NCBI GenBank assembly: GCA_937907525.1
Contig: CALCIB010000037.1
Coordinates: 1-11,101 of the forward strand
From: an uncultured Planctomycetales bacterium
GTDB lineage: Bacteria; Planctomycetota; Planctomycetia; Isosphaerales; Isosphaeraceae
Length of the DNA stretch: 11,101 bases
Reading direction: 5' to 3'
In this document: piece by piece, positions 1 to 6,903 of the stretch
Layout of the letters: the number at the start of each line of letters is the position of its first letter
How positions within the stretch are numbered: the first letter of the stretch is position 1
The notes under the pieces: model-generated
The model's input: only the letters and a program-made list of their open reading frames with translations
Database searches by the model: none
Told to the model about the DNA's origin: nothing
Position numbers and translations under genes: made by a program

Positions 1-173
1 GGGCCGGATGAGGGGGGGCGAGCCAAAACGCCATCGACGTCCAGGGCTTCCCGGAGGGGCTTCCGAGAATCTCGACGGTCGTCTCGCGTGTCGTCCCCCT
101 CATCTGACCGCTGCGCGGTCTGTCTTCCCCCGCGAGGGGGGAAGGCCGTTTACCCCCCCAAAAATCCGTGACG
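1..173 (+). repeat. Dispersed repeat family A, copy 1
   Basis: This segment is nearly identical, by eye roughly nine bases in ten, to the reverse complement of 10855-11028. It opens with GGGCCGGATGAGGGG and ends at TCCGTGACG (165-173). Near its right side are two stem-loops: GACCGC/GCGGTC (106-111 with 115-120, loop TGC) and CTTCCCCC/GGGGGAAG (124-131 with 137-144). It contains no credible ORF, target-site duplication or transposase. It may be truncated on the left by the window edge, although copy 2 stops resembling it at the equivalent point. It resembles a REP- or MITE-like non-autonomous extragenic element. The family has no name that I recognise. Confidence 0.85.
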
Positions 174-197
174 CTCGGGAAAAAAGACGCCTCGCGA

Positions 198-237
198 CCC
201 TCGCGGCGGGCGGCAAACTCGCCGCCCGCCGCGAGGG
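198..237. other. Strong GC-rich hairpin upstream of the histone-like gene
   Basis: A perfect 17-base inverted repeat (198-214 with 221-237) encloses the six-base loop AAACTC. No T-run follows on either strand, so a classical intrinsic terminator is not well supported. It lies between repeat A copy 1 and the histone-like gene and could end transcription entering from the left, or be another extragenic structural repeat. No gene is seen in 174-452. Confidence 0.6.
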
Positions 238-441
238 TTCGCGCATCGGCCGCGGCTCCGGCCGGGAACGGGAACGAATCATCAAGATACGAACGCGCGG
301 GGCTGGATCGTGGGCTACAATTCCCGCAGCGATCCCGCCGCGACTCGCGCGCGCGAACGGGCGAGGTCGCCGCGGGCCCCTTCCCGACGAGCCCGCGGGC
401 GCGGCGGCTCCGAGCGCCGCGGATTCCCCGAGCCCCCGTGC

Positions 442-447
442 GAGAGG
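442..447 (+). promoter_or_regulatory. Ribosome binding site fixing the histone-like start
   Basis: GAGAGG ends five bases before the ATG at 453. It supports this start over upstream in-frame ATGs, such as the one at 168, whose extension has a quite different composition and runs through the hairpin at 198-237. Confidence 0.6.
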
Positions 448-452
448 TCGAC

Positions 453-788
453 ATGGCCGCCGAGAAGAAGTCGAAATCGAAGCCAGCCGCGGAAGCCGCG
501 AAGGCCGAACCCGCAGCCCCCGAGAAGCCCGCCGCCAAGAAGGCGAAGGCCGTCAAGGCCGCCGCCGTCGAGGCCCCGGCCGCCGCCGCGCCCGCGGAGG
601 CGCCCAAGGTCAAGAAGGCCGCCGCCAAGGCCAAGCCCGTCAAGACCACCGTGAAGGCCGAGGCGGAACCCGCCAAGAAGCCGGCCGCCAAGAAGCCGGC
701 CGCCGCCAAGGCGAAGGCCGAACCCGCCGCGGCCAAGAAGCCGGCCGCCAAGAAGCCGGCCGCCAAGAAGACCGCCCCCCCCGCCTGA
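453..788 (+). CDS. Lys/Ala/Pro-rich histone H1-like protein
   Basis: This is a 111-residue low-complexity protein made almost entirely of Ala, Lys, Pro and Glu, with no Asp. I count 29 Lys against 9 Glu, so it is strongly basic. The C-terminal half repeats the pentad KPAAK/PAAKK, and the DNA shows the same 15-base unit four times in two pairs 60 bases apart (675-764). Such tails occur in eukaryotic histone H1, in bacterial H1-like proteins (Bordetella BpH1, Chlamydia HctB), in AlgP, and as C-terminal extensions of actinobacterial HU. The likely role is nucleoid DNA or RNA binding through flexible basic repeats. No HU or helix-turn-helix domain, signal peptide or membrane segment is present, so this is a tail-only protein. 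The gene is monocistronic, flanked by hairpins at 198-237 and 830-860, and convergent with the next gene. Because composition drives similarity, the functional label is an inference. Confidence 0.8.
   Translation: MAAEKKSKSKPAAEAAKAEPAAPEKPAAKKAKAVKAAAVEAPAAAAPAEAPKVKKAAAKAKPVKTTVKAEAEPAKKPAAKKPAAAKAKAEPAAAKKPAAKKPAAKKTAPPA
675..770 (+). repeat. Tandem 15-bp and 60-bp coding repeats
   Basis: The unit AAGAAGCCGGCCGCC (KKPAA) occurs at 675-689, 690-704, 735-749 and 750-764, with a further AAGAAG at 765-770. The two pairs are offset by exactly 60 bases, or 20 codons, suggesting slippage or unequal exchange expanded a larger module. Copy number is a multiple of three bases, so changes would keep the frame. 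The array is expected to be length-polymorphic between strains and prone to assembly collapse. Confidence 0.85.
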
Positions 789-829
789 CCGCCGCCGCTC
801 CGTCCCACCTCGTTACCACGTCGATCCGC

Positions 830-860
830 GAGGCGAGCGGGACCGCGATCCGCTCGCCTC
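830..860. terminator. Probable bidirectional terminator hairpin
   Basis: A perfect 11-base stem (830-840 GAGGCGAGCGG with 850-860) has a nine-base loop. It sits in the 73-base gap between two convergent genes, ending one base before the stop codon of the minus-strand gene (862-864). Only a two-base T-run follows on the plus strand and none on the minus strand, so efficiency is uncertain. Position and stem strength are the main support. Confidence 0.6.
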
Positions 861-861
861 T

Positions 862-1980
862 TCACGCGCCCCCGAGCTTCTCGTCCAACCGCGTGGTGAA
901 CGCGGATTTCCCCCGATGGGCCTTCCGCAACTCCGTCAGCCGACGCCGGAACTCCTCCGACGCGCCGGAGCGTTTCGCCAGGTCGCGAAGGTCGGCCAGC
1001 AGGTCGATCGCCTCGTCGTAGCCGGCCGCGTTCCTGGTCATGATATGGGCCGTCACCTCGGCCCAGGCGTTCTCCCCGCGCTGTTCCAGCGCGTCGAGCC
1101 GCGCCTCGCGACGCTTCGCCCCGGCGGTCTCCCGTTTCTTCTCCTGGGCGTCGCGCGCGGCGAACAACTCCGCGACCGTCCGCCGCGGCTGGTCCTCGGT
1201 CTTCCGCGGTTTCGGCGCGCGCTCTCGTCGGTATCGCGCCATGAGTTCGGCGCGGAGGGAGACGTCCTCGCCGTCGGCGAGCAATCGGGTGAGGTAATCC
1301 CCCTTCTCGTCGCCGGGAAGTTTCGAGACCCAGCGGACGATCTCGGCGCGCGACGGCCCGGCCGGCGCCTCTCCCTCGCTGGCCTCGGCCGCGGCCTTCA
1401 GCATCAGGGGATCGACCCGAAGGAACTCCGCGAGCGCCTCTAACTCCGGCGGAAGCGCCTTGAGCCCCGGCGGTACCGGAGGCTCGACGCGCTCCTTGTA
1501 CTCCTCGTCCTCGTCGTTCTCGAACTGTCCCGAGAGCCAGCCGAGGTACAACGGCCGGAGGTCGCCGCGAAGGAGCAGGTCGCGAACCGGCAGCAAGGCG
1601 GGCATCTGCTCCTCGCCGTCGATCCAATCGCCGCCGCCCTCCTCGTCCGAATGGAAGTCGACCACGACCCGGCCGTTCGTCGCGCGGAACTCCAGGACGT
1701 CCTCGACCTCGTAGGCCCCGGCCGTTTCAAGGTCGAGGGCGCCCTCGGGGAGCCGGCACGACAGCCATCGCGTCCCCCAGTTGGCGACGTAGACGAAGGC
1801 GTCGAAGTAACGATCCATCAACTCGGCGGGCTTGCCGCGGAAGTCGCCGTAGTTGTAGGTGTTGGTGAAGCTCGTCGGCGTGATCTCGGCGCGGGTGGAG
1901 AGTTTGCGAAGCTCGTCCATCGCCGCGCGGTCCAGCGGTCGGTCGAGGGCGCGGAACTCGTAGTACTGGTATTCGCTCAT
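862..1980 (-). CDS. Conserved protein of unknown function (YQYYEF N-terminus)
   Basis: The product is a 372-residue soluble protein without a signal peptide or membrane segment. The N-terminal 75 residues (YQYYEFRALDRPL, then STRAEITPTSF, YGDFRGKPAELMDRYFDAF, VANWGTRWL) look globular. From memory they resemble a family of uncharacterised proteins found in actinobacteria and planctomycetes, which I cannot name or assign a reaction. Two acidic patches follow (residues 111-124 and 154-165). The C-terminal part (about 240-372) is rich in Arg, Lys and Glu and predicted to be helical or coiled-coil (residues 270-300 and 325-355). The start at 1980 is preferred over an in-frame ATG 14 codons upstream because GGAG lies seven bases before it and the family-like N-terminus begins there. 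It is divergent from the deacetylase gene and convergent with the histone-like gene, so it is probably transcribed alone. No catalytic motif was identified. Confidence 0.88.
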   Translation of the reverse strand: MSEYQYYEFRALDRPLDRAAMDELRKLSTRAEITPTSFTNTYNYGDFRGKPAELMDRYFDAFVYVANWGTRWLSCRLPEGALDLETAGAYEVEDVLEFRATNGRVVVDFHSDEEGGGDWIDGEEQMPALLPVRDLLLRGDLRPLYLGWLSGQFENDEDEEYKERVEPPVPPGLKALPPELEALAEFLRVDPLMLKAAAEASEGEAPAGPSRAEIVRWVSKLPGDEKGDYLTRLLADGEDVSLRAELMARYRRERAPKPRKTEDQPRRTVAELFAARDAQEKKRETAGAKRREARLDALEQRGENAWAEVTAHIMTRNAAGYDEAIDLLADLRDLAKRSGASEEFRRRLTELRKAHRGKSAFTTRLDEKLGGA

Positions 1981-1987
1981 GGCGGGA

Positions 1988-1991
1988 CTCC
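1988..1991 (-). promoter_or_regulatory. Ribosome binding site deciding the start at 1980
   Basis: Read on the minus strand, GGAG stands seven bases before the ATG at 1980. It favours this start over the upstream in-frame ATG at 2022. Confidence 0.6.
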
Positions 1992-2109
1992 AACGTGCGG
2001 GGCTCCGTGGGAATCGTATCAAGAAACCACGGCCCCTGTCTCGCGCGTCGCGCGGCGGGTAACCTGGGATGGGGTCGGGCGGGGCGACCGCTCGCGAATG
2101 CCAATCCTC

Positions 2110-2114
2110 GGGAG
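2110..2114 (+). promoter_or_regulatory. Ribosome binding site of the deacetylase gene
   Basis: GGGAG lies six bases before the ATG at 2121. It places the start where the LmbE fold begins and argues against the longer in-frame ORF from 1995. Confidence 0.6.
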
Positions 2115-2120
2115 CGAATC

Positions 2121-2813
2121 ATGCTCGACGCCCTGGTGGTGTCTCCCCATCCCGACGACGCCGAACTCGGCATGGGCGGGACGATCCTCCGGCTTTTGAA
2201 GCAGGGATGGAAGGTCGGCATCCTCGACCTGACCAGCGGCGAGCCCACCCCCCTGGGTTCGCCGGAGACCCGAAGGGCCGAGACCGCCGCGGCCAACGAG
2301 AAGCTCGGCAACCCCTGGCGCGAGAACCTCGGCCTGCCGAACCGGAGCCTGGAGCCGACCCTGGTCAACCGTCGGGCGCTGGCGGGGGTGTTTCGGAAGG
2401 TCCGCCCCCGGCTGATCTTCGCCCCCTACTGGGAGGACGCGCACCCCGACCACGGCGCGGCGACCAAGCTGGCGGAGGACGCCCGGTTCTGGAGCAAGCT
2501 TTCCAAGAGCGACATCCCCGGCGAGCCGTTCCATCCCTCTCGGATTCTCTACTACTACTGCGTCCATCTGCGACTCGCCGAGCGGCCCTCGTTCGTGGTG
2601 GACGTCTCCGACGAGATGGACGCCAAGCTCGCCGCGATGAAGTGCTATCGCTCGCAACTGGTGGACAACCAGCCGGCGGGACGGCCCAGCGTGATCGACT
2701 CGGTGCGCGACCGCGCCCGCTACTGGGGCCATCTGACGGGCGTCGCCTTCGCCGAACCCTTCGCCAGCCGCGAGCCGATCGGCCTATCGCGGTTGGATTC
2801 CCTCCTCATCTGA
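2121..2813 (+). CDS. bshB1: BshB1-type zinc-dependent LmbE/PIG-L deacetylase
   Basis: This 230-residue cytoplasmic protein belongs to the LmbE/PIG-L N-deacetylase family. In Firmicutes, BshB1 removes acetate from GlcNAc-malate during bacillithiol synthesis. The hallmarks are PHPDDAELGMGG at residues 9-20 (H10 and D13 as zinc ligands, D12 as general base) and FAPYWEDAHPDHG at 100-112 (H108 and H111, the latter being the third ligand). NLGLPNR (69-75), the LYYY segment, FVVDVSD and a C-terminal AEPFASREP stretch match the BshB1 subgroup more closely than MshB- or PIG-L-type members. The length is typical. It heads a plus-strand cluster with 20 bases to the GH127 gene. No bshA or bshC is in view, so a bacillithiol role is inferred from subfamily resemblance. 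Deacetylation of another amino sugar is the alternative, given its glycosidase neighbour. Confidence 0.9.
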   Translation: MLDALVVSPHPDDAELGMGGTILRLLKQGWKVGILDLTSGEPTPLGSPETRRAETAAANEKLGNPWRENLGLPNRSLEPTLVNRRALAGVFRKVRPRLIFAPYWEDAHPDHGAATKLAEDARFWSKLSKSDIPGEPFHPSRILYYYCVHLRLAERPSFVVDVSDEMDAKLAAMKCYRSQLVDNQPAGRPSVIDSVRDRARYWGHLTGVAFAEPFASREPIGLSRLDSLLI

Positions 2814-2833
2814 TCGACCACGAGACCATCCCC

Positions 2834-5179
2834 ATGACCCCCGTCATCCTCGCCCTTCTCTCCGCGACGCTCGCCGCGCCGATCGAGCCGATCCCGCCCG
2901 CGACGCCCGACCGCATCCCCGACGTCGCGCGGTTGCTCTCGCCGTCGCGGGTCCGGCTGGAGGGTTGGCTCGGCCGCCGGGTGGCGATCAACGAGTCGGT
3001 TCGACTGCGGAACGTCGACATGGAGCCGCTTCTGGCCGGCTATCGCAAGCGGCCCGGCAGCCACCCCTGGATCGGCGAGCACGTCGGCAAGTGGCTGCAC
3101 GCCGCGACCCTCGCCTGGGCGAATACCGGCGACGAGGCGCTGAAGGCCAAGCTCGACTCGGTCGTCGCCGATCTCGTCGCCTGTCAGGAGCCCGACGGCT
3201 ACCTCGGCACTTACGAGCCCGGCAAGCGCTTCCAGTTGCTTCCGGGGGCCGACTGGGACGTCTGGTCGCACAAGTACAACCTGATCGGCCTGTTGACCTA
3301 CCACCAATACGCCGGCGACGCCGCCGCGCTCGACGCCTGCCGCAAGATGGGCGATTTGCTCATCGCCACCTTCCCGGCGAAGCGGAGCATCCTCGCCGCC
3401 GGGACCCATCAGGGGATGGCCGCGACCAGCGTCCTGGAGCCGGTCGTCCTGCTCTATCGCGCGACCGGCGAGGAAAAGTACCTGGACTTCGCCCGCTACA
3501 TCGTCAAGTCGTGGGACGAGCCGGGCGGGCCTGGGATCCTGTCCCGGCTGCTGGCCGGCAAGGGGGTGGACGAGGTCGGCAACGGCAAGGCGTATGAGAT
3601 GCTCTCGAACCTCGTCGGCCTTTGCGAGTTGGCCCGGGCGACCGGCGATCGGCGATGCCTCGACGCCGCGCGCCACGCCTGGGACGACGTCGTCGCCAAC
3701 CGGCTGTACATAACCGGATCGGCCAGCGCGGGGGAACTGTTCCGCGACGATCACGTCCTGCCCAACGGCGTCTCCGCGCATATCGGCGAGGTCTGCGTGA
3801 CGACGACCTGGATCCAGCTTTCGATGCAACTGCTCCGCTTCACCGGCGAGCGCAAGTACGCCGACGAGATCGAGCGCGCCGCCTACAACCACCTGGCCGC
3901 CGCCCAACACCCCGAGGGCTCGGACTGGTGCTACTACACGGCGCTCGAGGGTCGCAAGCGGTACGACTCCCATATCACCTGCTGTCACTCCAGCGGCCCC
4001 CGCGGCATGGCGCTTCTGGTCCAGGAGGCGTACCTGCTCTCGGAGATCGACGGCCGCCCGGCGGTGATCGTGGAGACCCGCGAGACCTCCCGCGCCACGA
4101 TCCCGACGGCCGTCGGCGACGTCGTGATCGACCAGAAGAGCGAGTTCCCGCGCTCCGGTCGAACCACGCTGACGATCCACGCGCCGAAGCCCGTGGCGCT
4201 GGCCCTGGTGGTCCCGAGGCCGGGCTGGGCCTGGCGTCAGAAAGTGACGACCTCCGACTCGTCGGTCAGGCGGACCGACCGGACGGACGGCGCGGTCGTC
4301 CTGACGTCCGACGCCTGGACCGACGGGGCGGAGGTTCGGATCTTCGATGATCTGATGCTGGATTCGTACCCCGCCGCGATTCGCCGCAACGGCCCGGTCA
4401 TGTCGAACCTCCCCGGCGTCCTCATGGACTCGGATCGCGAGGCCCTGACCTGGGGCCCGTTCGTCCTGGCCTACGACGAGGCCCGCAACCCCGGCGGCCC
4501 CCCCGCGCGGTCCGCCGGACTGGCGGCGATCGAGACGGACGATCCGAAGCCCGGTGACGGCTTGGAGTTCTCGGTCAAGGTCGTGGGCCGGGATCCGTCG
4601 AAGCCGACGAACGCCACGTTCGTCCCGTTCGCCGAGGCCGGCGCGACCGGCGGCGCCTATCGCGTCTGGCTCCGCGCGCCGGGCGCGGCGCTGGTCGCGA
4701 ACGACTCGCTGCTGGCGTTCGCCGAGGAGTCGCGCTCGCGCGACGGCAACGTCGAGGGTTCGATCAACGACGGCGACCCGGACAGCTTCGTCGTCACTTT
4801 CGACGGTCGCAAGCCGAAAGACGACGGCGAGGACTGGTACGCCGTCGAGCTGGCCGCGCCGATCGAACTCGGCCGCGTCGTCTTCCGCCACGGCCGAAGC
4901 TTTCACGACGGCGGCTGGTTCGACACGTCGGAGGGCAAGCCGCGGATCGAGATCCGACGCGCCCCCGGCGGGCCGTGGGAGACGATCGGCGACCTGGCCG
5001 ACCACCCGGCGACCGACGCGACTCGCGACCCGGGCATCGCCCCCGGCCGCGCGTTCGAGTTGAAGTTGAAGGCGCCCGTCGAGGCGGTCGCCGTCCGGGT
5101 GATCGGCACCCCGGCCTCCGGCGACTCCCCCAGCCAGGCGTTCTCCTCGTGCGCGGAATTGGAGGCGTTCGCGGAGTGA
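2834..5179 (+). CDS. Secreted GH127-family beta-L-arabinofuranosidase-like glycosidase
   Basis: The protein has 781 residues. A short Sec-type signal, MTPVILALLSATLAA, suggests export. The central part is the alpha/alpha-barrel of glycoside hydrolase family 127 (formerly DUF1680), whose founder is Bifidobacterium HypBA1, a beta-L-arabinofuranosidase. All four zinc/cysteine active-site residues are present: GEVC gives E319 and C321, and TCCHSS gives C383 and C384, C383 aligning with the nucleophilic cysteine. Other family landmarks are HVGKWLHAA (83-91), ACQEPDGYLGTY (116-127), TGSASAGE (294-301) and YNHL (351-354). Beta-rich domains follow. Residues 650-781 look like a discoidin/F5-8C-type module that could bind glycan. 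The start has no strong Shine-Dalgarno and is chosen for the signal peptide and the 20-base gap after the deacetylase gene, with which it is probably cotranscribed. The exact sugar specificity cannot be read from sequence. Confidence 0.9.
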   Translation: MTPVILALLSATLAAPIEPIPPATPDRIPDVARLLSPSRVRLEGWLGRRVAINESVRLRNVDMEPLLAGYRKRPGSHPWIGEHVGKWLHAATLAWANTGDEALKAKLDSVVADLVACQEPDGYLGTYEPGKRFQLLPGADWDVWSHKYNLIGLLTYHQYAGDAAALDACRKMGDLLIATFPAKRSILAAGTHQGMAATSVLEPVVLLYRATGEEKYLDFARYIVKSWDEPGGPGILSRLLAGKGVDEVGNGKAYEMLSNLVGLCELARATGDRRCLDAARHAWDDVVANRLYITGSASAGELFRDDHVLPNGVSAHIGEVCVTTTWIQLSMQLLRFTGERKYADEIERAAYNHLAAAQHPEGSDWCYYTALEGRKRYDSHITCCHSSGPRGMALLVQEAYLLSEIDGRPAVIVETRETSRATIPTAVGDVVIDQKSEFPRSGRTTLTIHAPKPVALALVVPRPGWAWRQKVTTSDSSVRRTDRTDGAVVLTSDAWTDGAEVRIFDDLMLDSYPAAIRRNGPVMSNLPGVLMDSDREALTWGPFVLAYDEARNPGGPPARSAGLAAIETDDPKPGDGLEFSVKVVGRDPSKPTNATFVPFAEAGATGGAYRVWLRAPGAALVANDSLLAFAEESRSRDGNVEGSINDGDPDSFVVTFDGRKPKDDGEDWYAVELAAPIELGRVVFRHGRSFHDGGWFDTSEGKPRIEIRRAPGGPWETIGDLADHPATDATRDPGIAPGRAFELKLKAPVEAVAVRVIGTPASGDSPSQAFSSCAELEAFAE

Positions 5180-5255
5180 TTCGCGAAGACCTTGAAGGTT
5201 GCCCCCGCGCCGGCGGCGGGCTAGAGTCGGCGGAGCGAGATCGGTCCCATTCCTC

Positions 5256-5262
5256 AGAGGAG
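5256..5262 (+). promoter_or_regulatory. Strong ribosome binding site of the oxidoreductase gene
   Basis: AGAGGAG, six bases before the ATG at 5269, is the best Shine-Dalgarno in the window and fixes the start just before the twin-arginine signal. The 89-base gap from the GH127 stop leaves room for a separate promoter, but no clear one is visible. Confidence 0.75.
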
Positions 5263-5268
5263 CCCGAG

Positions 5269-6573
5269 ATGACCAATCCCACCAACCGCCGAAGCTTCCT
5301 GACCGCCGCGGGGGTCGCCGCGGCCTTTCCGACGATCGTGCCGGCGCGGGCGCTGGGACGCGAGGGCGCGGCGGCGCCCAGCGAGCGGATCGGGCTGGGG
5401 GTGATCGGTTACGGCCCCCGCTGCGCCTACGACCTGGGGCCGATGCTCGACCAGCCCGACGTCCGTTGCGTCGCCGTCTGCGACGTCCAGGCCAAGCGCC
5501 GCGACGCCGCCAAGAAGCGCGTCGACGACCACGACGGCGACTCGGCGTGCGTCGCCCTGCACGACTTCCGCGAGTTGCTCGATCGGAAGGACGTGGACGC
5601 CGTGTTGATCGCCACCGGCGACCGCTGGCACGCCCACGCCTCGATCCTCGCCGCCAGGGCCGGCAAGGACGTCTACAGCGAGAAGCCCTGCGGCTTGACC
5701 ATCGACCTGTGCCGCAAGCTCGCCGACGTCGTCAAGGAGACCGGCCGCGTCTTCCAGGCCGGCACCCAGCGCCGGAGCGTCCCCAACTTCCAGTACGCCG
5801 TGAACCTCGCGCGAACCGGCGGGCTCGGCAAGCTCAAGGCGGTGTACGCCTCGGTCTACACCCCCTCGATCGTCTCCCAGTGGCTCCCCACCCAGCCGAC
5901 GCCGCCGAAGGACGAGATCGACTGGGACCTGTGGCTGGGCCCCGTCTCCTGGCGGCCGTACAACGAGGGGTACGTCCAGGGCAACTGGCGCGGGCAGTAC
6001 GACTTCGACTCCGGCGCCCGGCTGCTGGACTGGGGCGCGCACACCGTCGACCTTTGCCAGTGGGCGGCCGACGCCGACGCCTCCGGCCCGATCTCGTTCG
6101 AGCCCTCGGAGACCAGGATCGTCGGCAAGTACGCCAGCGGCGTCGAGCTGGTCATCGATTTCATCAAGGACCCGTTCGGCGACCGAAGCCCGAACTGGAT
6201 CACGGCGCTGGGCACCTGCCCGGTGCGGTTCGTGGGCGAGGACGGCTGGATCGAGACCGGCGACAACGGCTCGGCCGAGGTCCAGCCCGAGGGCCTCAAG
6301 GCCGGCCTGAAAGACCTGCCGACCGTCGCCCACAACAGCGGCCTGGACGTCGGCGCCCACGCCCGCAACTGGCTGGACTGCATCAAGTCCCGCGAGAAAC
6401 CCGCCGCCAACGCCGAGGTGATGCGGAACTCGCACTCCGCCTGCCACGCCGCCGCCGCCTCCTGGATCCTCGGCCGCAAGCTGGACTTCGACCCCGCCAC
6501 CGGCACCATCACCAACGACGAGGAAGCCGACGGCCTCCGCTCCCGGCCGTTCCGCGCCAAGTGGAACGTGTGA
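5269..6573 (+). CDS. Tat-exported Gfo/Idh/MocA-family oxidoreductase
   Basis: This 434-residue protein belongs to the Gfo/Idh/MocA family of NAD(P)-dependent sugar and inositol dehydrogenases. A twin-arginine signal (NRRSFLTAAGVAAAF, residues 6-20) is followed by PARA, a plausible cleavage region. The Rossmann fold begins at residue 41 with GLGVIGYG, matching GxGxxG. VAVCD at 68-72 ends in the usual acidic residue that binds the adenosine ribose. The catalytic EKP motif is at 138-140 (YSEKPCG). GAHTVDL (256-262) supplies the conserved His and Asp of the substrate domain. The C-terminus RPFRAKWNV is typical of planctomycete members. Folding with the nucleotide before Tat export is common in this family, as in Zymomonas glucose-fructose oxidoreductase. 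It follows the secreted glycosidase gene at 89 bases, suggesting joint action on extracytoplasmic sugars. The substrate cannot be assigned. Confidence 0.92.
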   Translation: MTNPTNRRSFLTAAGVAAAFPTIVPARALGREGAAAPSERIGLGVIGYGPRCAYDLGPMLDQPDVRCVAVCDVQAKRRDAAKKRVDDHDGDSACVALHDFRELLDRKDVDAVLIATGDRWHAHASILAARAGKDVYSEKPCGLTIDLCRKLADVVKETGRVFQAGTQRRSVPNFQYAVNLARTGGLGKLKAVYASVYTPSIVSQWLPTQPTPPKDEIDWDLWLGPVSWRPYNEGYVQGNWRGQYDFDSGARLLDWGAHTVDLCQWAADADASGPISFEPSETRIVGKYASGVELVIDFIKDPFGDRSPNWITALGTCPVRFVGEDGWIETGDNGSAEVQPEGLKAGLKDLPTVAHNSGLDVGAHARNWLDCIKSREKPAANAEVMRNSHSACHAAAASWILGRKLDFDPATGTITNDEEADGLRSRPFRAKWNV

Positions 6574-6665
6574 TCGTGCCGCCTAGCCGAGCCCGGTTGG
6601 CGCCGTCGCGAAGGATCGCCTGCCGTATGCCGGCCGGGATTATACAGTCCGATCAAATTACAAAG

Positions 6666-6684
6666 CCGAGTCAACTAGACTCGG
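6666..6684. terminator. Possible terminator hairpin after the oxidoreductase gene
   Basis: CCGAGTC-AACTA-GACTCGG forms a perfect seven-base stem with a five-base loop 92 bases after the stop codon. No T-run follows on the plus strand. On the minus strand the following bases are moderately T-rich (CTTTGTAATTT). It may end the plus-strand cluster, or transcripts from the right. The rest of 6574-6903 holds no gene I trust. A TTGACT at 6718-6723 lacks a good -10 partner. Confidence 0.4.
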
Positions 6685-6903
6685 TAAATGACAGCCATGA
6701 AAAAACCATCGGTATCGTTGACTTGTGAGAGAGGCTACCTTACCTTACCACAAGGAAGATGACAAGCAACGATCCGTGACACGAGACGACAGCGCATGCA
6801 ATCGTTCGCGCGTAATGACTTTTCTCAAGACTTCCCGCGACCTACTGACCGTCCCGTCGCGCTGTTGAGCGCCACGCCGTCTAAAACACAGGCACCGACG
6901 AAC

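Larger units (their letters stand above)
1981..2120. promoter_or_regulatory. Divergent intergenic region
   Basis: These 140 bases separate the starts of two divergent genes and should hold both promoters. I see no good sigma-70 -35/-10 pair, operator palindrome or riboswitch. It is GC-rich apart from a short AT-richer patch around 2015-2030. The assignment rests on gene arrangement alone. Confidence 0.4.

Noticed and set aside
168..452. An upstream extension of the histone-like protein from 168
   Set aside because: It crosses the GC hairpin and has a different composition. GAGAGG supports the ATG at 453.
675..770. A CRISPR-like array at the 15-base repeats
   Set aside because: The units are adjacent and in frame inside a coding region, with no spacers of constant length.
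2720..5005. A 761-codon open frame on the minus strand opposite the GH127 gene
   Set aside because: High-GC genes commonly leave long antisense frames open. The translation is low-complexity with no domain, while the plus strand encodes a complete GH127 enzyme.
5254..6447. A 397-codon minus-strand frame opposite the oxidoreductase gene
   Set aside because: It is a composition-driven shadow. The plus strand carries a Tat signal, Rossmann motif and EKP motif.
6718..6746. A sigma-70-like promoter with TTGACT at 6718
   Set aside because: At 17 bases spacing the -10 position reads TACCTT, matching only three of six consensus bases.
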